DNA from: Porphyrobacter sp.
Lineage (GTDB): Bacteria; Pseudomonadota; Alphaproteobacteria; Sphingomonadales; Sphingomonadaceae
Length of the DNA stretch: 64,000 nt
Assembly (NCBI GenBank): GCA_027533455.1
Contig: JAPZUC010000002.1
Span: 186,001-250,000 of the forward strand
Direction: 5' to 3'
A model generated the notes under the pieces. That model did not search any database, had not been told where the DNA came from, and worked only from the letters and a program-made list of their open reading frames with translations. Shown here in pieces: positions 1 through 7,011 of this stretch. The position numbers were made by a program, and so were the translations under genes. Positions within the stretch are counted from its first letter, which is position 1; each line of letters begins with the position of its first letter.

Positions 1-1
1 T

Positions 2-103
2 TCGGGTGAGAGCCCGGCGGAAAATCAGGCGGCCTATCTCAACCCCGACCTGCCGCTGTCGCCGGGGCTTGCCGAAGCGATCGCCGCATTCATCCGCCGC
101 TGA
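2..103 (+). CDS. C-terminal end of an unidentified protein (partial)
   Basis: An open frame enters from the left edge and stops at the TGA at 101-103. Only about 33 residues are visible; they are hydrophilic and end in AAFIRR. In many alphaproteobacteria phoH precedes ybeY, but this tail does not look like the PhoH C-terminus, so I do not name it. The gap to the ybeY start is 46 bp, so the two could share a transcript. Codon use is GC-rich like the neighbours. Confidence 0.45.
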   Translation, partial: SGESPAENQAAYLNPDLPLSPGLAEAIAAFIRR

Positions 104-149
104 CGCGCGCCGTTTCTTCACGCGGCGATCCGCGCTAAGGGCGGGCGCG

Positions 150-629
150 ATGCAACTCGATATCGACATTGAAGGCTGGCCTGAGGGTGAGTGGGACGCG
201 CTGGCTGCACGCGCGGCACAGGCTGCCGGCGAAGGTGAGCCGCTGCTCGCAAACCCGCGCCTTGTCGCCAGTGTATTGTTCACGTCAGACTACGAGGTAC
301 ACACCCTCAACCGCAAATGGCGCGAGCGTGACAAGCCTACCAATGTCCTCTCGTTCCCGATGCTGGAGCGTGAGGAACTCGAAAGCCTCGCCGCGGATGG
401 CCCTCCCGAAATGCTCGGCGACATCGCGCTCGCATACGAGACCTGCGCGCGCGAGGCAGGGGAGAAGGGGGTCACCCTTGAAGCCCATGCGACCCATCTG
501 ATCGTCCACGGGCTGCTCCATCTTGCCGGTCATGACCACGTCGATTCCGACGAACAGGCCGAGGCGATGGAGGGGTTGGAGACCCGCATACTTGCCAAAC
601 TGGGCATCGCTGACCCATATGGCGAGTGA
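150..629 (+). CDS. ybeY: Endoribonuclease YbeY (rRNA maturation factor)
   Basis: Protein of 159 aa, the normal YbeY length. The family is a metal-dependent single-strand endoribonuclease acting in 16S rRNA 3' maturation and ribosome quality control. The C-terminal half carries the diagnostic zinc motif HGLLHLAGHDH (H-x3-H-x5-H type), and the NVLSFP motif lies before it. I chose ATG 150; the open frame runs further upstream but that part has no YbeY similarity. The stop overlaps a GTG of the next frame, and corC follows directly, an order conserved in proteobacteria. Confidence 0.93.
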   Translation: MQLDIDIEGWPEGEWDALAARAAQAAGEGEPLLANPRLVASVLFTSDYEVHTLNRKWRERDKPTNVLSFPMLEREELESLAADGPPEMLGDIALAYETCAREAGEKGVTLEAHATHLIVHGLLHLAGHDHVDSDEQAEAMEGLETRILAKLGIADPYGE

Positions 630-655
630 AACCATCAGGAGCAGTTTTAAAGGCC

Positions 656-1585
656 ATGGCCGATTCCCATTCGCCCGCCTCTCAATCAGGAGACGCGGAC
701 AGTAGCAGCGGGCTTTGGCCTGCGCTTCGCAAGATGCTCGGGTTCGAGGGCGCGCGCTCGCTGCGCGAACAGCTCGAGGAAGCAATTGACGAGCACGAGG
801 ACGAGAACGGCTCGGCTGGCAATGAGGACAGCGGCGGAGCGGGCGGCGACCTCTCGCGGGTGGAGCGCCAGATGCTGCGCAACCTGCTGCACTTTTCCGA
901 ACACGATGCCGACGATGTTGCCGTGCCGCGCGGCGAGATCATCGCAGTCGAAGCCTCGATTAGCTGGGAAGCTATGGTCGCGGCATTCTCGGAACACGGC
1001 CATTCGCGCATGCCGGTTTATCGCGACACGCTCGATTCCGTGATCGGGATGATCCACATCAAGGACGTGTTCCCGTTCCTCGCCAACGGCACCCCGCCAC
1101 CCGCCGACTGGACGACGCTGATGCGCCAGCCGCTCTATGTGCCGCAGGCGCGCGGCGCGCTCGACGTGCTGGCCGACATGCGCACCCAGCGCGTGCACCT
1201 TGCCATCGTGCTCGATGAATTTTCGGGCACGGATGGTCTCATAACCATCGAGGATCTGGTCGAGGAAATCGTCGGCGAGATCGAGGACGAGCACGACGAA
1301 ACCCCGCAGGAGCTGATCACCCCGATTGGCGAAGGCATGTGGGATTGCGATGCCCGGGCCGAGCTTGACGACATCGCCGAGAAAATCGACCCGCGCCTTG
1401 CCGAGGTGGCGGAGTCGGTCGACACGCTGGGAGGCCTCGCTTTTGTCCTGGCCGAGGCCGTTCCGGCCGTCGGCACGGTGCTGGAACATCCGAGCGGGTG
1501 GCGCATTGAAGTGATAGCCGGCGACGAAACGCATGTCACCCGCCTGCGGCTGCATCCCCCCGTGGCCGATGAAGACGTGCAGTAG
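656..1585 (+). CDS. corC: CorC/HlyC family CBS-domain protein
   Basis: About 310 aa. An acidic N-terminal segment is followed by paired CBS domains and a C-terminal CorC/transporter-associated domain. The CBS region begins near VPRGEIIAVEAS and includes HSRMPVYRDT and the DEFSGTDGLITIEDLVEEIVGEI signature. Family members are implicated in magnesium/cobalt efflux or membrane-transporter control. ATG 656 follows an AGGAGC at a rather long spacing. A GTG at 626 overlapping the ybeY stop is an alternative start adding ten residues. Coupling to ybeY is expected in either case. Confidence 0.88.
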   Translation: MADSHSPASQSGDADSSSGLWPALRKMLGFEGARSLREQLEEAIDEHEDENGSAGNEDSGGAGGDLSRVERQMLRNLLHFSEHDADDVAVPRGEIIAVEASISWEAMVAAFSEHGHSRMPVYRDTLDSVIGMIHIKDVFPFLANGTPPPADWTTLMRQPLYVPQARGALDVLADMRTQRVHLAIVLDEFSGTDGLITIEDLVEEIVGEIEDEHDETPQELITPIGEGMWDCDARAELDDIAEKIDPRLAEVAESVDTLGGLAFVLAEAVPAVGTVLEHPSGWRIEVIAGDETHVTRLRLHPPVADEDVQ

Positions 1586-1673
1586 GCGCAACTTTTCGGC
1601 TCTCTCCACATTTTTTCTTCGATTTTTTGCATCCAAGCGCGCGCTCGGGCGTATCTTCTGGCACTGAGGAGAT

Positions 1674-2564
1674 ATGAGAATGCCTTCACGTCGTCTGCCG
1701 CCCTTGCGCGCTCTGGAAGCTTTCATGCGCACCGTGCGTCTGGGTTCCGCCCGCGCGGCGGCTGAGGAGATCGGTCTAAGCCCTTCGGCCCTGTCGCGGC
1801 GGATCAGCAACCTAGAAGAATTCGTCGGCAAGAAGCTGTTCACCCGCGCGCGCCAGTCGATGCAGCTGACCGACGAGGGCCAGGCCTTCTACGAGGCGGT
1901 GAACCCGCATATGGAAGCGCTGGCCCGCGCGGTAGAAAGCCAGTCGGACAATATCGCGCTGCTTCGCCTGCGATTGGGCGTGTTGCCGATGTTCGGCAGC
2001 CAGCGCCTGTTCCCGCGGCTTGGTGAGCTGCGCAAGCGCCACCCGCTGCTGCACATCGACATCGACACCGCCCCGCATCTGGAAGACCGCGTGGGCGACA
2101 CGCTCGACGCCGCGATCATCCTGTCGCGCGGTCCGGCGAGCGGGTTGCACGCGGTGCGGCTCGACCACAACCTCGTCCACGCGATCTGCTCGCGCGAGAC
2201 TGCGCGTGCCATCGGGCCAGACATTACGCCCGAGGTAATGACCAAACAGACATTCCTCATCCACAACGAGCTGCCCGAAAGCTTCATGGCGTGGAAGAAG
2301 GCCAACGGGCTAGACGCTATGGATCCCGCCGCGATCGATCACTACGATTCAGGCGCGCTGATGCTGGAGGCAGCGGCCCAAGGCCTTGGCATTGCGATCA
2401 TGCACGACGACCATCTGCGCCGCGCCAATGACAGCCGCCTGATCAACTTGCCCGGCGTTCCGGTGGAGAGCCCCTACAGCTATTGGTTCGTGTGCAAGCC
2501 GGTCGCGCTGGAAAGCCGTCCGGTGCGGATCTTCCACGATTGGCTGGTCAGGGCCGGGCTCTAG
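1674..2564 (+). CDS. LysR-family transcriptional regulator (GcvA-like)
   Basis: Protein of 296 aa, a typical LysR length. It has an N-terminal winged helix-turn-helix (LRALEAFMRTVRLGSARAAA, then SALSRRISNLEEFVGKKLF) and a C-terminal substrate-binding-like domain that ends as in GcvA-type regulators. A GAGGAGAT ribosome site sits just before ATG 1674. Its target is not evident: no divergently transcribed partner adjoins it, because corC lies upstream in the same direction. The stop codon overlaps that of the convergent acyltransferase gene. Confidence 0.88.
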   Translation: MRMPSRRLPPLRALEAFMRTVRLGSARAAAEEIGLSPSALSRRISNLEEFVGKKLFTRARQSMQLTDEGQAFYEAVNPHMEALARAVESQSDNIALLRLRLGVLPMFGSQRLFPRLGELRKRHPLLHIDIDTAPHLEDRVGDTLDAAIILSRGPASGLHAVRLDHNLVHAICSRETARAIGPDITPEVMTKQTFLIHNELPESFMAWKKANGLDAMDPAAIDHYDSGALMLEAAAQGLGIAIMHDDHLRRANDSRLINLPGVPVESPYSYWFVCKPVALESRPVRIFHDWLVRAGL

Positions 2565-3421
2565 TCTGCTGCATCGACCTTCGGCTCGTAGCGCACAGGC
2601 GCAACCGTGTGCGCGAAGGGGCGCAGCGGGCGGCTGAGGATTTCGATCAATCCGTCCTCGATTCTGCGGCGGGATTCCTGGCTGATTGCCTTGCGGCCCT
2701 TGAAATCTTCGGGACTGAACGGCTCGAGATAGTGCAGCGCCACCCGGAAGCTGCCCCTGCGTGACAGCACCCGCTTGGCGTTGTTGACTCCGCTTTCCTG
2801 CCCGATCCATCCGATCCATTCGGCAACAGGCCCGTAATCTATGATCACCGGCTGCACCATCACGCCGGGCGGCGGGGGCTCGAGCACCGAGAGCATCGAG
2901 GTCTTGAACGGCAGGAGCGACTGCCCGTCTGTGGTGGTGCCTTCGGGAAAGACGGTGACCGACCAGTTGTCGACCAGCGCTTCCTTCAGGGCGTTGATCT
3001 GCTCGGCCACGCCCATGCGGTGCTCGCGCTTGACGAAGACGGTGCGGTTAAGGCTCGCAAGCCAGCCCACCACGGGCGCTTCAGCCAGTTCGGCCTTTGC
3101 CACAAACGCCGTCCCGCTCGCCCCGGCGGTCGCGAGTATATCCATCCACGAAACGTGGTTGGCGACGAAAAACACGTCGCGCTTGAGGTGGGTGCCATGC
3201 ACCTCGACCCGCGCGCCGCAAACCCTTGCGGCATAGCGCAGGAACAGCATCGGGAAGGGCGAGCCGTAGGAGATGACGCGAAAGAGGTAGTGCAGCGGCA
3301 CGAACACCAGCAGCAGGCCGATCAGTCCGGCCGTGCGCATTCCGACCCTGACCCAACCCGCCCACGAGACCGGCGTCGCCTCGCCCCGTGCGGCGGCGTC
3401 GCGCAGCTCTGCCTCAGTCAT
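2561..3421 (-). CDS. plsC: 1-acyl-sn-glycerol-3-phosphate acyltransferase (PlsC family)
   Basis: Protein of 286 aa. It shows the acyltransferase block I motif H-x4-D (NHVSWMD, His89/Asp94) and block III FPEGTTTDG around residue 158. A hydrophobic segment near residues 30-50 anchors it in the inner membrane. The expected reaction is acylation of lysophosphatidic acid to phosphatidic acid. The ATG at 3421 lies inside the end of fur (8-bp overlap), indicating translational coupling. The open frame continues upstream but that part is fur in another frame. The stop overlaps the lysR stop. Confidence 0.88.
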   Translation of the reverse strand: MTEAELRDAAARGEATPVSWAGWVRVGMRTAGLIGLLLVFVPLHYLFRVISYGSPFPMLFLRYAARVCGARVEVHGTHLKRDVFFVANHVSWMDILATAGASGTAFVAKAELAEAPVVGWLASLNRTVFVKREHRMGVAEQINALKEALVDNWSVTVFPEGTTTDGQSLLPFKTSMLSVLEPPPPGVMVQPVIIDYGPVAEWIGWIGQESGVNNAKRVLSRRGSFRVALHYLEPFSPEDFKGRKAISQESRRRIEDGLIEILSRPLRPFAHTVAPVRYEPKVDAAD

Positions 3422-3848
3422 TGCGCGACAGGCGCACGCCGTAGAGCTCCATGCGGTGATCGACGAGACGATAACCCAGCCGCTCGGCGATCTGGCGCTG
3501 GAGCGCTTCGACTTCGGGATCGACGAATTCCACGACTTTGCCTGTCTCGACATCGATCAGGTGATCGTGGTGCGCTTCAGGCACCGGTTCGTAGCGCGAG
3601 CGGCCGTCGCCGAAATCGTGCCGGTCGAGGATGCCCGCTTCCTCGAACAGGCGGACGGTGCGGTAGACCGTGGCGATCGAGATCCGCGGGTCGACAGCGG
3701 CCGCGCGGCTGTGGAGCAGTTCCACATCCGGGTGGTCGTCGCTTTCCGACAGCACCTTCGCGATCACGCGGCGCTGCTCTGTAATGCGGAGGCCCTTTTC
3801 GGCGCAAAGTTGTTCGAGATCGATTTTCTGGGTCAAGGAACGCTCCAT
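3414..3848 (-). CDS. fur: Fur-family metalloregulator (Fur/Mur type)
   Basis: Protein of 144 aa: an N-terminal winged helix containing RITEQRRVIAKVL and the DNA-reading segment ISIATVYRTVRLFEEAGI, then a C-terminal metal-binding domain with HHDHLID. The two CxxC pairs that hold the structural zinc in E. coli Fur are absent (HLIDVETGKVVEF), as is usual in alphaproteobacterial Fur/Mur proteins. Some of these sense manganese rather than iron, so metal specificity cannot be assigned from sequence. It is the upstream partner of plsC and follows mucR on the same strand. Confidence 0.9.
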   Translation of the reverse strand: MERSLTQKIDLEQLCAEKGLRITEQRRVIAKVLSESDDHPDVELLHSRAAAVDPRISIATVYRTVRLFEEAGILDRHDFGDGRSRYEPVPEAHHDHLIDVETGKVVEFVDPEVEALQRQIAERLGYRLVDHRMELYGVRLSRND

Positions 3849-3895
3849 TGCCAGGTGCGCCCGCGCCTTTCAGCTGCGACCGCCCGAAAGCATGA

Positions 3896-3923
3896 CAGCC
3901 TCATCCCTACAGGGACGAGGCTG
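3896..3923. terminator. Hairpin between mucR and fur
   Basis: CAGCCTC at 3896-3902 pairs with GAGGCTG at 3917-3923, with an inner TCCC/GGGA stem. It lies in the 140-bp gap after the mucR stop and before the fur start on the minus strand. No strong U-tract follows, so it could be an attenuator or part of the fur leader rather than a terminator. Confidence 0.35.
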
Positions 3924-3941
3924 CTTGCTCAAGCTGGCTTG

Positions 3942-3962
3942 CCGCCCTCTCAACAGGGGCGG
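3942..3962 (-). terminator. Possible mucR terminator hairpin
   Basis: CCGCCC at 3942-3947 pairs with GGGCGG at 3957-3962 across a 9-nt loop, 27 bp downstream of the mucR stop on the minus strand. The stem is GC-only and lacks a clear U-run, so termination efficiency is uncertain. Confidence 0.35.
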
Positions 3963-3988
3963 TTCGTGCGACCTGCGAGGGCGGAGGA

Positions 3989-4438
3989 TCAGACCTTCTT
4001 GGCGCGACGCGCCTTGGGCGTGACCGTGGTGCCCGGCTTGCGGCCGAGACCGATCTTCTTGGCAAGATCGCGGCGCTTTTCGGCATAGTTGGGTGCGACC
4101 ATCGGATAATCGGTGGGAAGGCCCCAACGTGCACGGTATTCTTCGGGGCTCATGTTGAAATTGGTGCGAAGATAGCGCTTGAGCATCTTCAGCTTCTTGC
4201 CGTCTTCAAGGCACACGATGTAATCCGGCTTCACCGAATTGCGCACCGCGACAGCAGGCTGGGGCTTGGTCTCTTCAACAACCGGCACTTCGCCAAGATT
4301 GGCCAAAGCGCCATAGACATTGGTGATCAGGCTGGGCAGATCAGCCACCGCGACATCATTGTTGCTGACATGCGCGGCGACAATGTCGCTGGTCAGCGTG
4401 ATTAGCGTTTCTTTCATATTGATTTCCAGATCTTGCAT
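3989..4438 (-). CDS. mucR: MucR/Ros-family transcriptional regulator
   Basis: Protein of 149 aa. The Ros/MucR domain spans about residues 72-108 (VCLEDGKKLKMLKRYL, then MSPEEYRARWGLP), followed by a basic C-terminal tail. Family proteins are H-NS-like global repressors of envelope, motility and cell-cycle genes. Cys76 and Asp79 of the Cys-Asp-His-His zinc site are present. The two His of the usual KRHL-RTHY segment are Tyr89 and Asn93 here, so classical zinc binding looks lost. ATG 4438 is preceded by GAGGAA; an in-frame Met eight codons in is possible. Confidence 0.85.
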   Translation of the reverse strand: MQDLEINMKETLITLTSDIVAAHVSNNDVAVADLPSLITNVYGALANLGEVPVVEETKPQPAVAVRNSVKPDYIVCLEDGKKLKMLKRYLRTNFNMSPEEYRARWGLPTDYPMVAPNYAEKRRDLAKKIGLGRKPGTTVTPKARRAKKV

Positions 4439-4552
4439 GAGTTCCTCGCGGACGCCTCTTAATGGGCGCCTTACTACGCCATGGCGCAAGATAATCAGCT
4501 TGGCAACTAGGTCGATTTGCTTGTTCGGCGCCTGAGGATGAATCTCAGTGGT

Positions 4553-5029
4553 CTAGATTAATATGCCGAAAGTAATGGCGTCGATTCTTTCGCCATTAGC
4601 CATGCGGTAATAGTTTCGCCGCTCGCCAATCGGTTCGAAGCCGAACTTGCGGTAAAGGTGGATTGCCGGGTTGCCGCGCCGCATTTCCAGAAAGACACGG
4701 GTGGTGCCGCGCTTCCGGCCGGCCGCAAACATCAGTTCGATCAGCGCCGCGCCAACTCCGCGCCGCCGTGCTTCGGGTGTTACGGCGATCAGCAGCAGTT
4801 CTTCCTCGTCGAGCACATGGCGGGTGAGGACAAAGCCGGCCGGAGCGGGGGCGTCCTGCGCGTCGGTGGGGATGGGGGCGCCGGCCGCGTCGACCACCAG
4901 CGCGTGAGTGCTCGGCAAGGTCAGGGCGTCCGCGACCTGCCGCCGGTTCCATGCCTCGCCATAGGCTGGATCAAAGGCCGCCTCCATCACCGCCATGATC
5001 CGGTCGACGAGGGCGGGATCGGCGTTCAT
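4553..5029 (-). CDS. rimI: Ribosomal protein S18 alanine N-acetyltransferase family (RimI)
   Basis: Protein of 158 aa with a GNAT fold. It has the acetyl-CoA pyrophosphate-binding motif A (RRRGVGAALIELM) and the motif B region LYRKFGFEPIGERRNYY typical of RimI. ATG 5029 overlaps the tsaB stop by four bases (ATGA), the usual tsaB-rimI coupling. A Pro/Ala-rich insertion near residues 50-65 lengthens the N-terminal half. Acetylation of ribosomal protein S18 is the family role; true substrates in alphaproteobacteria are less certain. Confidence 0.88.
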   Translation of the reverse strand: MNADPALVDRIMAVMEAAFDPAYGEAWNRRQVADALTLPSTHALVVDAAGAPIPTDAQDAPAPAGFVLTRHVLDEEELLLIAVTPEARRRGVGAALIELMFAAGRKRGTTRVFLEMRRGNPAIHLYRKFGFEPIGERRNYYRMANGERIDAITFGILI

Positions 5030-5658
5030 GCCGGGAGGCGCGCGGCCATCGGGGTGGCATCTGGCCCGCGTCCGTAGATCGGGGCAAGGGCGGAGGTGAG
5101 CAGCGCTGCCGGGACCAAGGGCACCGCGCGGGCATCGGGCAGAAGGTCGACCGACGTCGCGCCCAGTGCCGGATCAAGCGCCGCCATCGCTTCTGCCCGG
5201 TTGCCCGCAATCAGCATGGCGCGAGGGCGACTGCGTGCGGCATCGGGGGTGATCGATACGGTCTCACCCTGCGCAAGGCCGCTGGCGGTGAAATCGGCCA
5301 CGAACCATTCGCCATGCCCGCCATTGGTGCACACTGTCAGCGCTTGTCCGGGATGAGCGGCTCGCGCCTGCGCCGCAATCAGTGCGAGGGTCGGATAGCC
5401 GAGCACCTCGGCGCTCCAGGCGAAACCCAGCGCGCGCGCTGTCGCAAGTCCGATGCGCACGCCGGTAAAGCTGCCGGGACCAAGGCTGACAAGAATGCGC
5501 GCAGCGCGGCCCTTGTCCGGCAGCGCGCCAATCATCGGCACCAGTGCTTCGGCATGGCCGCGCCCGATGGTGCGATGGTCGGATGCGATCAGCGCCTCGC
5601 CCTCGAACAGGGCGATGGAACAGGCTTCCGAAGCTGTCTCGATGGCAAGCATCCGCAT
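5026..5658 (-). CDS. tsaB: tRNA threonylcarbamoyladenosine biosynthesis protein TsaB
   Basis: Protein of 210 aa of the ASKHA fold, starting MLAIETASEACSIAL as TsaB does, with LVSLGPGSFTGVRIGLATA near residue 58. TsaB pairs with TsaD and TsaE to form t6A37 in ANN-decoding tRNAs in the cytoplasm. A GCGAGG site precedes ATG 5658; the Met two codons later is also possible. The gene is translationally coupled to rimI downstream. Confidence 0.92.
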   Translation of the reverse strand: MRMLAIETASEACSIALFEGEALIASDHRTIGRGHAEALVPMIGALPDKGRAARILVSLGPGSFTGVRIGLATARALGFAWSAEVLGYPTLALIAAQARAAHPGQALTVCTNGGHGEWFVADFTASGLAQGETVSITPDAARSRPRAMLIAGNRAEAMAALDPALGATSVDLLPDARAVPLVPAALLTSALAPIYGRGPDATPMAARLPA

Positions 5659-5707
5659 GAGCCTCGCCCTGCCTCAGGGCGCGCCCCTGCGCAAGCGGCG
5701 AGATGCG

Positions 5708-6316
5708 TCAGGCGATGCGGTTGAAGGTGCCGAATTCCGGGCGCGGTGAGCGGTCGAAGATGCTGGCAGGATCGCCATAGCCGACCGAGCAGATGAAGTT
5801 GACCCGGTGCCGCGGCTCGTCGGCGAAGAAGGCGGCGTTGACCGCAGCGGGATCGAAACCCGACATCGGCCCGCAATCAAGCCCGAGCGCGCGCGCGGCG
5901 AGCATCAGGTATGCGCCTTGCAGCGACGAATTCCTGAAGGCACCTTCCTCGCGGCCGGCCTCGTTGCCCTCGAACCAGCTCTTCGCGTCGGTGTGGGGGA
6001 ACAGCCAGGGCAGTTCCTCGTGGAAGTCGATGTCGTAGCCGATCACGGCGGTGACGGGCGCGGCGAGCACCTTGGCCTTGTTGCCCTCCATCACGCAGGC
6101 GGCGAGCTTTTCCTTGGCCTCGGCCGACTTGACCCACACGATCCGCACCGGCTGCATGTTGGCCGATGTGGGGGCCATCTTCATCAGATCCCAGATCGCG
6201 TGGAGCTGGTCGTCCGATACCGGCTTGTCGAGCCAGCCGTTATAGCTGCGCGCTTCATTGAACAGCTGGTCCAGCGCCTCGGCTGAAAGCGCGCGATCGT
6301 GGACTTGCTGCGTCAT
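5708..6316 (-). CDS. rutE: Nitroreductase-family protein, probable malonic semialdehyde reductase (RutE-like)
   Basis: Protein of 202 aa, FMN-dependent nitroreductase fold. It matches the RutE/HadB group: [11 protein letters not shown] near the N-terminus, [15 protein letters not shown] for FMN contact, and [20 protein letters not shown] near the C-terminus. RutE reduces malonic semialdehyde to 3-hydroxypropionate in the Rut uracil pathway. No other rut gene is nearby, so a general enone/aldehyde reductase role is equally possible. ATG 6316 overlaps the stop of the NifU-like gene (ATGA), so they form one unit. Confidence 0.82.
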   Translation of the reverse strand: MTQQVHDRALSAEALDQLFNEARSYNGWLDKPVSDDQLHAIWDLMKMAPTSANMQPVRIVWVKSAEAKEKLAACVMEGNKAKVLAAPVTAVIGYDIDFHEELPWLFPHTDAKSWFEGNEAGREEGAFRNSSLQGAYLMLAARALGLDCGPMSGFDPAAVNAAFFADEPRHRVNFICSVGYGDPASIFDRSPRPEFGTFNRIA

Positions 6317-6894
6317 GCCGCGCGTACTTCGGTCACTTCGGGGACGTAGTGCTTGAGGAGGCCCTCGATGCCATGCTTCAGCGTCGCCGTGCTCGACGGG
6401 CAGCCCGCGCACGAGCCTTGCAGAGTGAGATACACCACCCCGTCACGGAAGCCGCGATAGGCGATGTCGCCGCCGTCACCGGCCACCGCTGGACGCACGC
6501 GGGTTTCGAGCAGCTCGTTGATCGCGGCGATGACTTCCGCGTCTTCGGGCCGCTCCTCGACCGCCAGGTCCTCTTCAGGTTGCGGAACGGCGATGCCGCT
6601 CGCGGTGCCCGGGGTGAAGAGCGTGGCTTCGGAGACAAAATGGTCGAGCAGGATCGCGATTACCTGCGGCTTGAGCGCGCTCCAGTCGGCCCCTGGTGCG
6701 CAAGTGACGGACACGAAATCCGCGCCGAAGAACACATTCACGACCTCGCCTGTATCGAAGATCGCCTGCGCAAGCGGGCTCGCCTCGGCGGCCTCCGGGG
6801 TGGCGAATTCGCGGCTGCCGGCAGCCATCACGGCCTGGCCGGGCAGGAACTTGAGCGCCGCAGGGTTGGGCGTCATTTCGGTCTCGATGAACAT
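6313..6894 (-). CDS. NifU-like Fe-S cluster scaffold/carrier (Nfu type)
   Basis: Protein of 193 aa. The N-terminal Nfu domain runs from [19 protein letters not shown] to about residue 90. The C-terminal NifU domain (residues about 110-190) contains the cluster-binding CxxC in [11 protein letters not shown]. This two-domain arrangement matches alphaproteobacterial NfuA-like proteins that deliver Fe-S clusters. The open frame extends 80 codons further upstream without similarity, so ATG 6894 is taken. It starts a minus-strand run coupled to the nitroreductase. Confidence 0.9.
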   Translation of the reverse strand: MFIETEMTPNPAALKFLPGQAVMAAGSREFATPEAAEASPLAQAIFDTGEVVNVFFGADFVSVTCAPGADWSALKPQVIAILLDHFVSEATLFTPGTASGIAVPQPEEDLAVEERPEDAEVIAAINELLETRVRPAVAGDGGDIAYRGFRDGVVYLTLQGSCAGCPSSTATLKHGIEGLLKHYVPEVTEVRAA

Positions 6895-7011
6895 GGGTGT
6901 GCAAGTAGGGCGCAGCGGCGCAGGCGGCAAGGGGGCAGGGTGCACCCGAGACATCCTGTCGGCAAAAGCATTCACTATCGCTTCAGACTTCGCCGCCTTA
7001 TAGTCCCGCCC

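Noticed and set aside
6349..7011. N-terminal extension of the M16 protease frame
   Set aside because: That part is antisense to the NifU-like gene; the signal peptide begins at ATG 7012.
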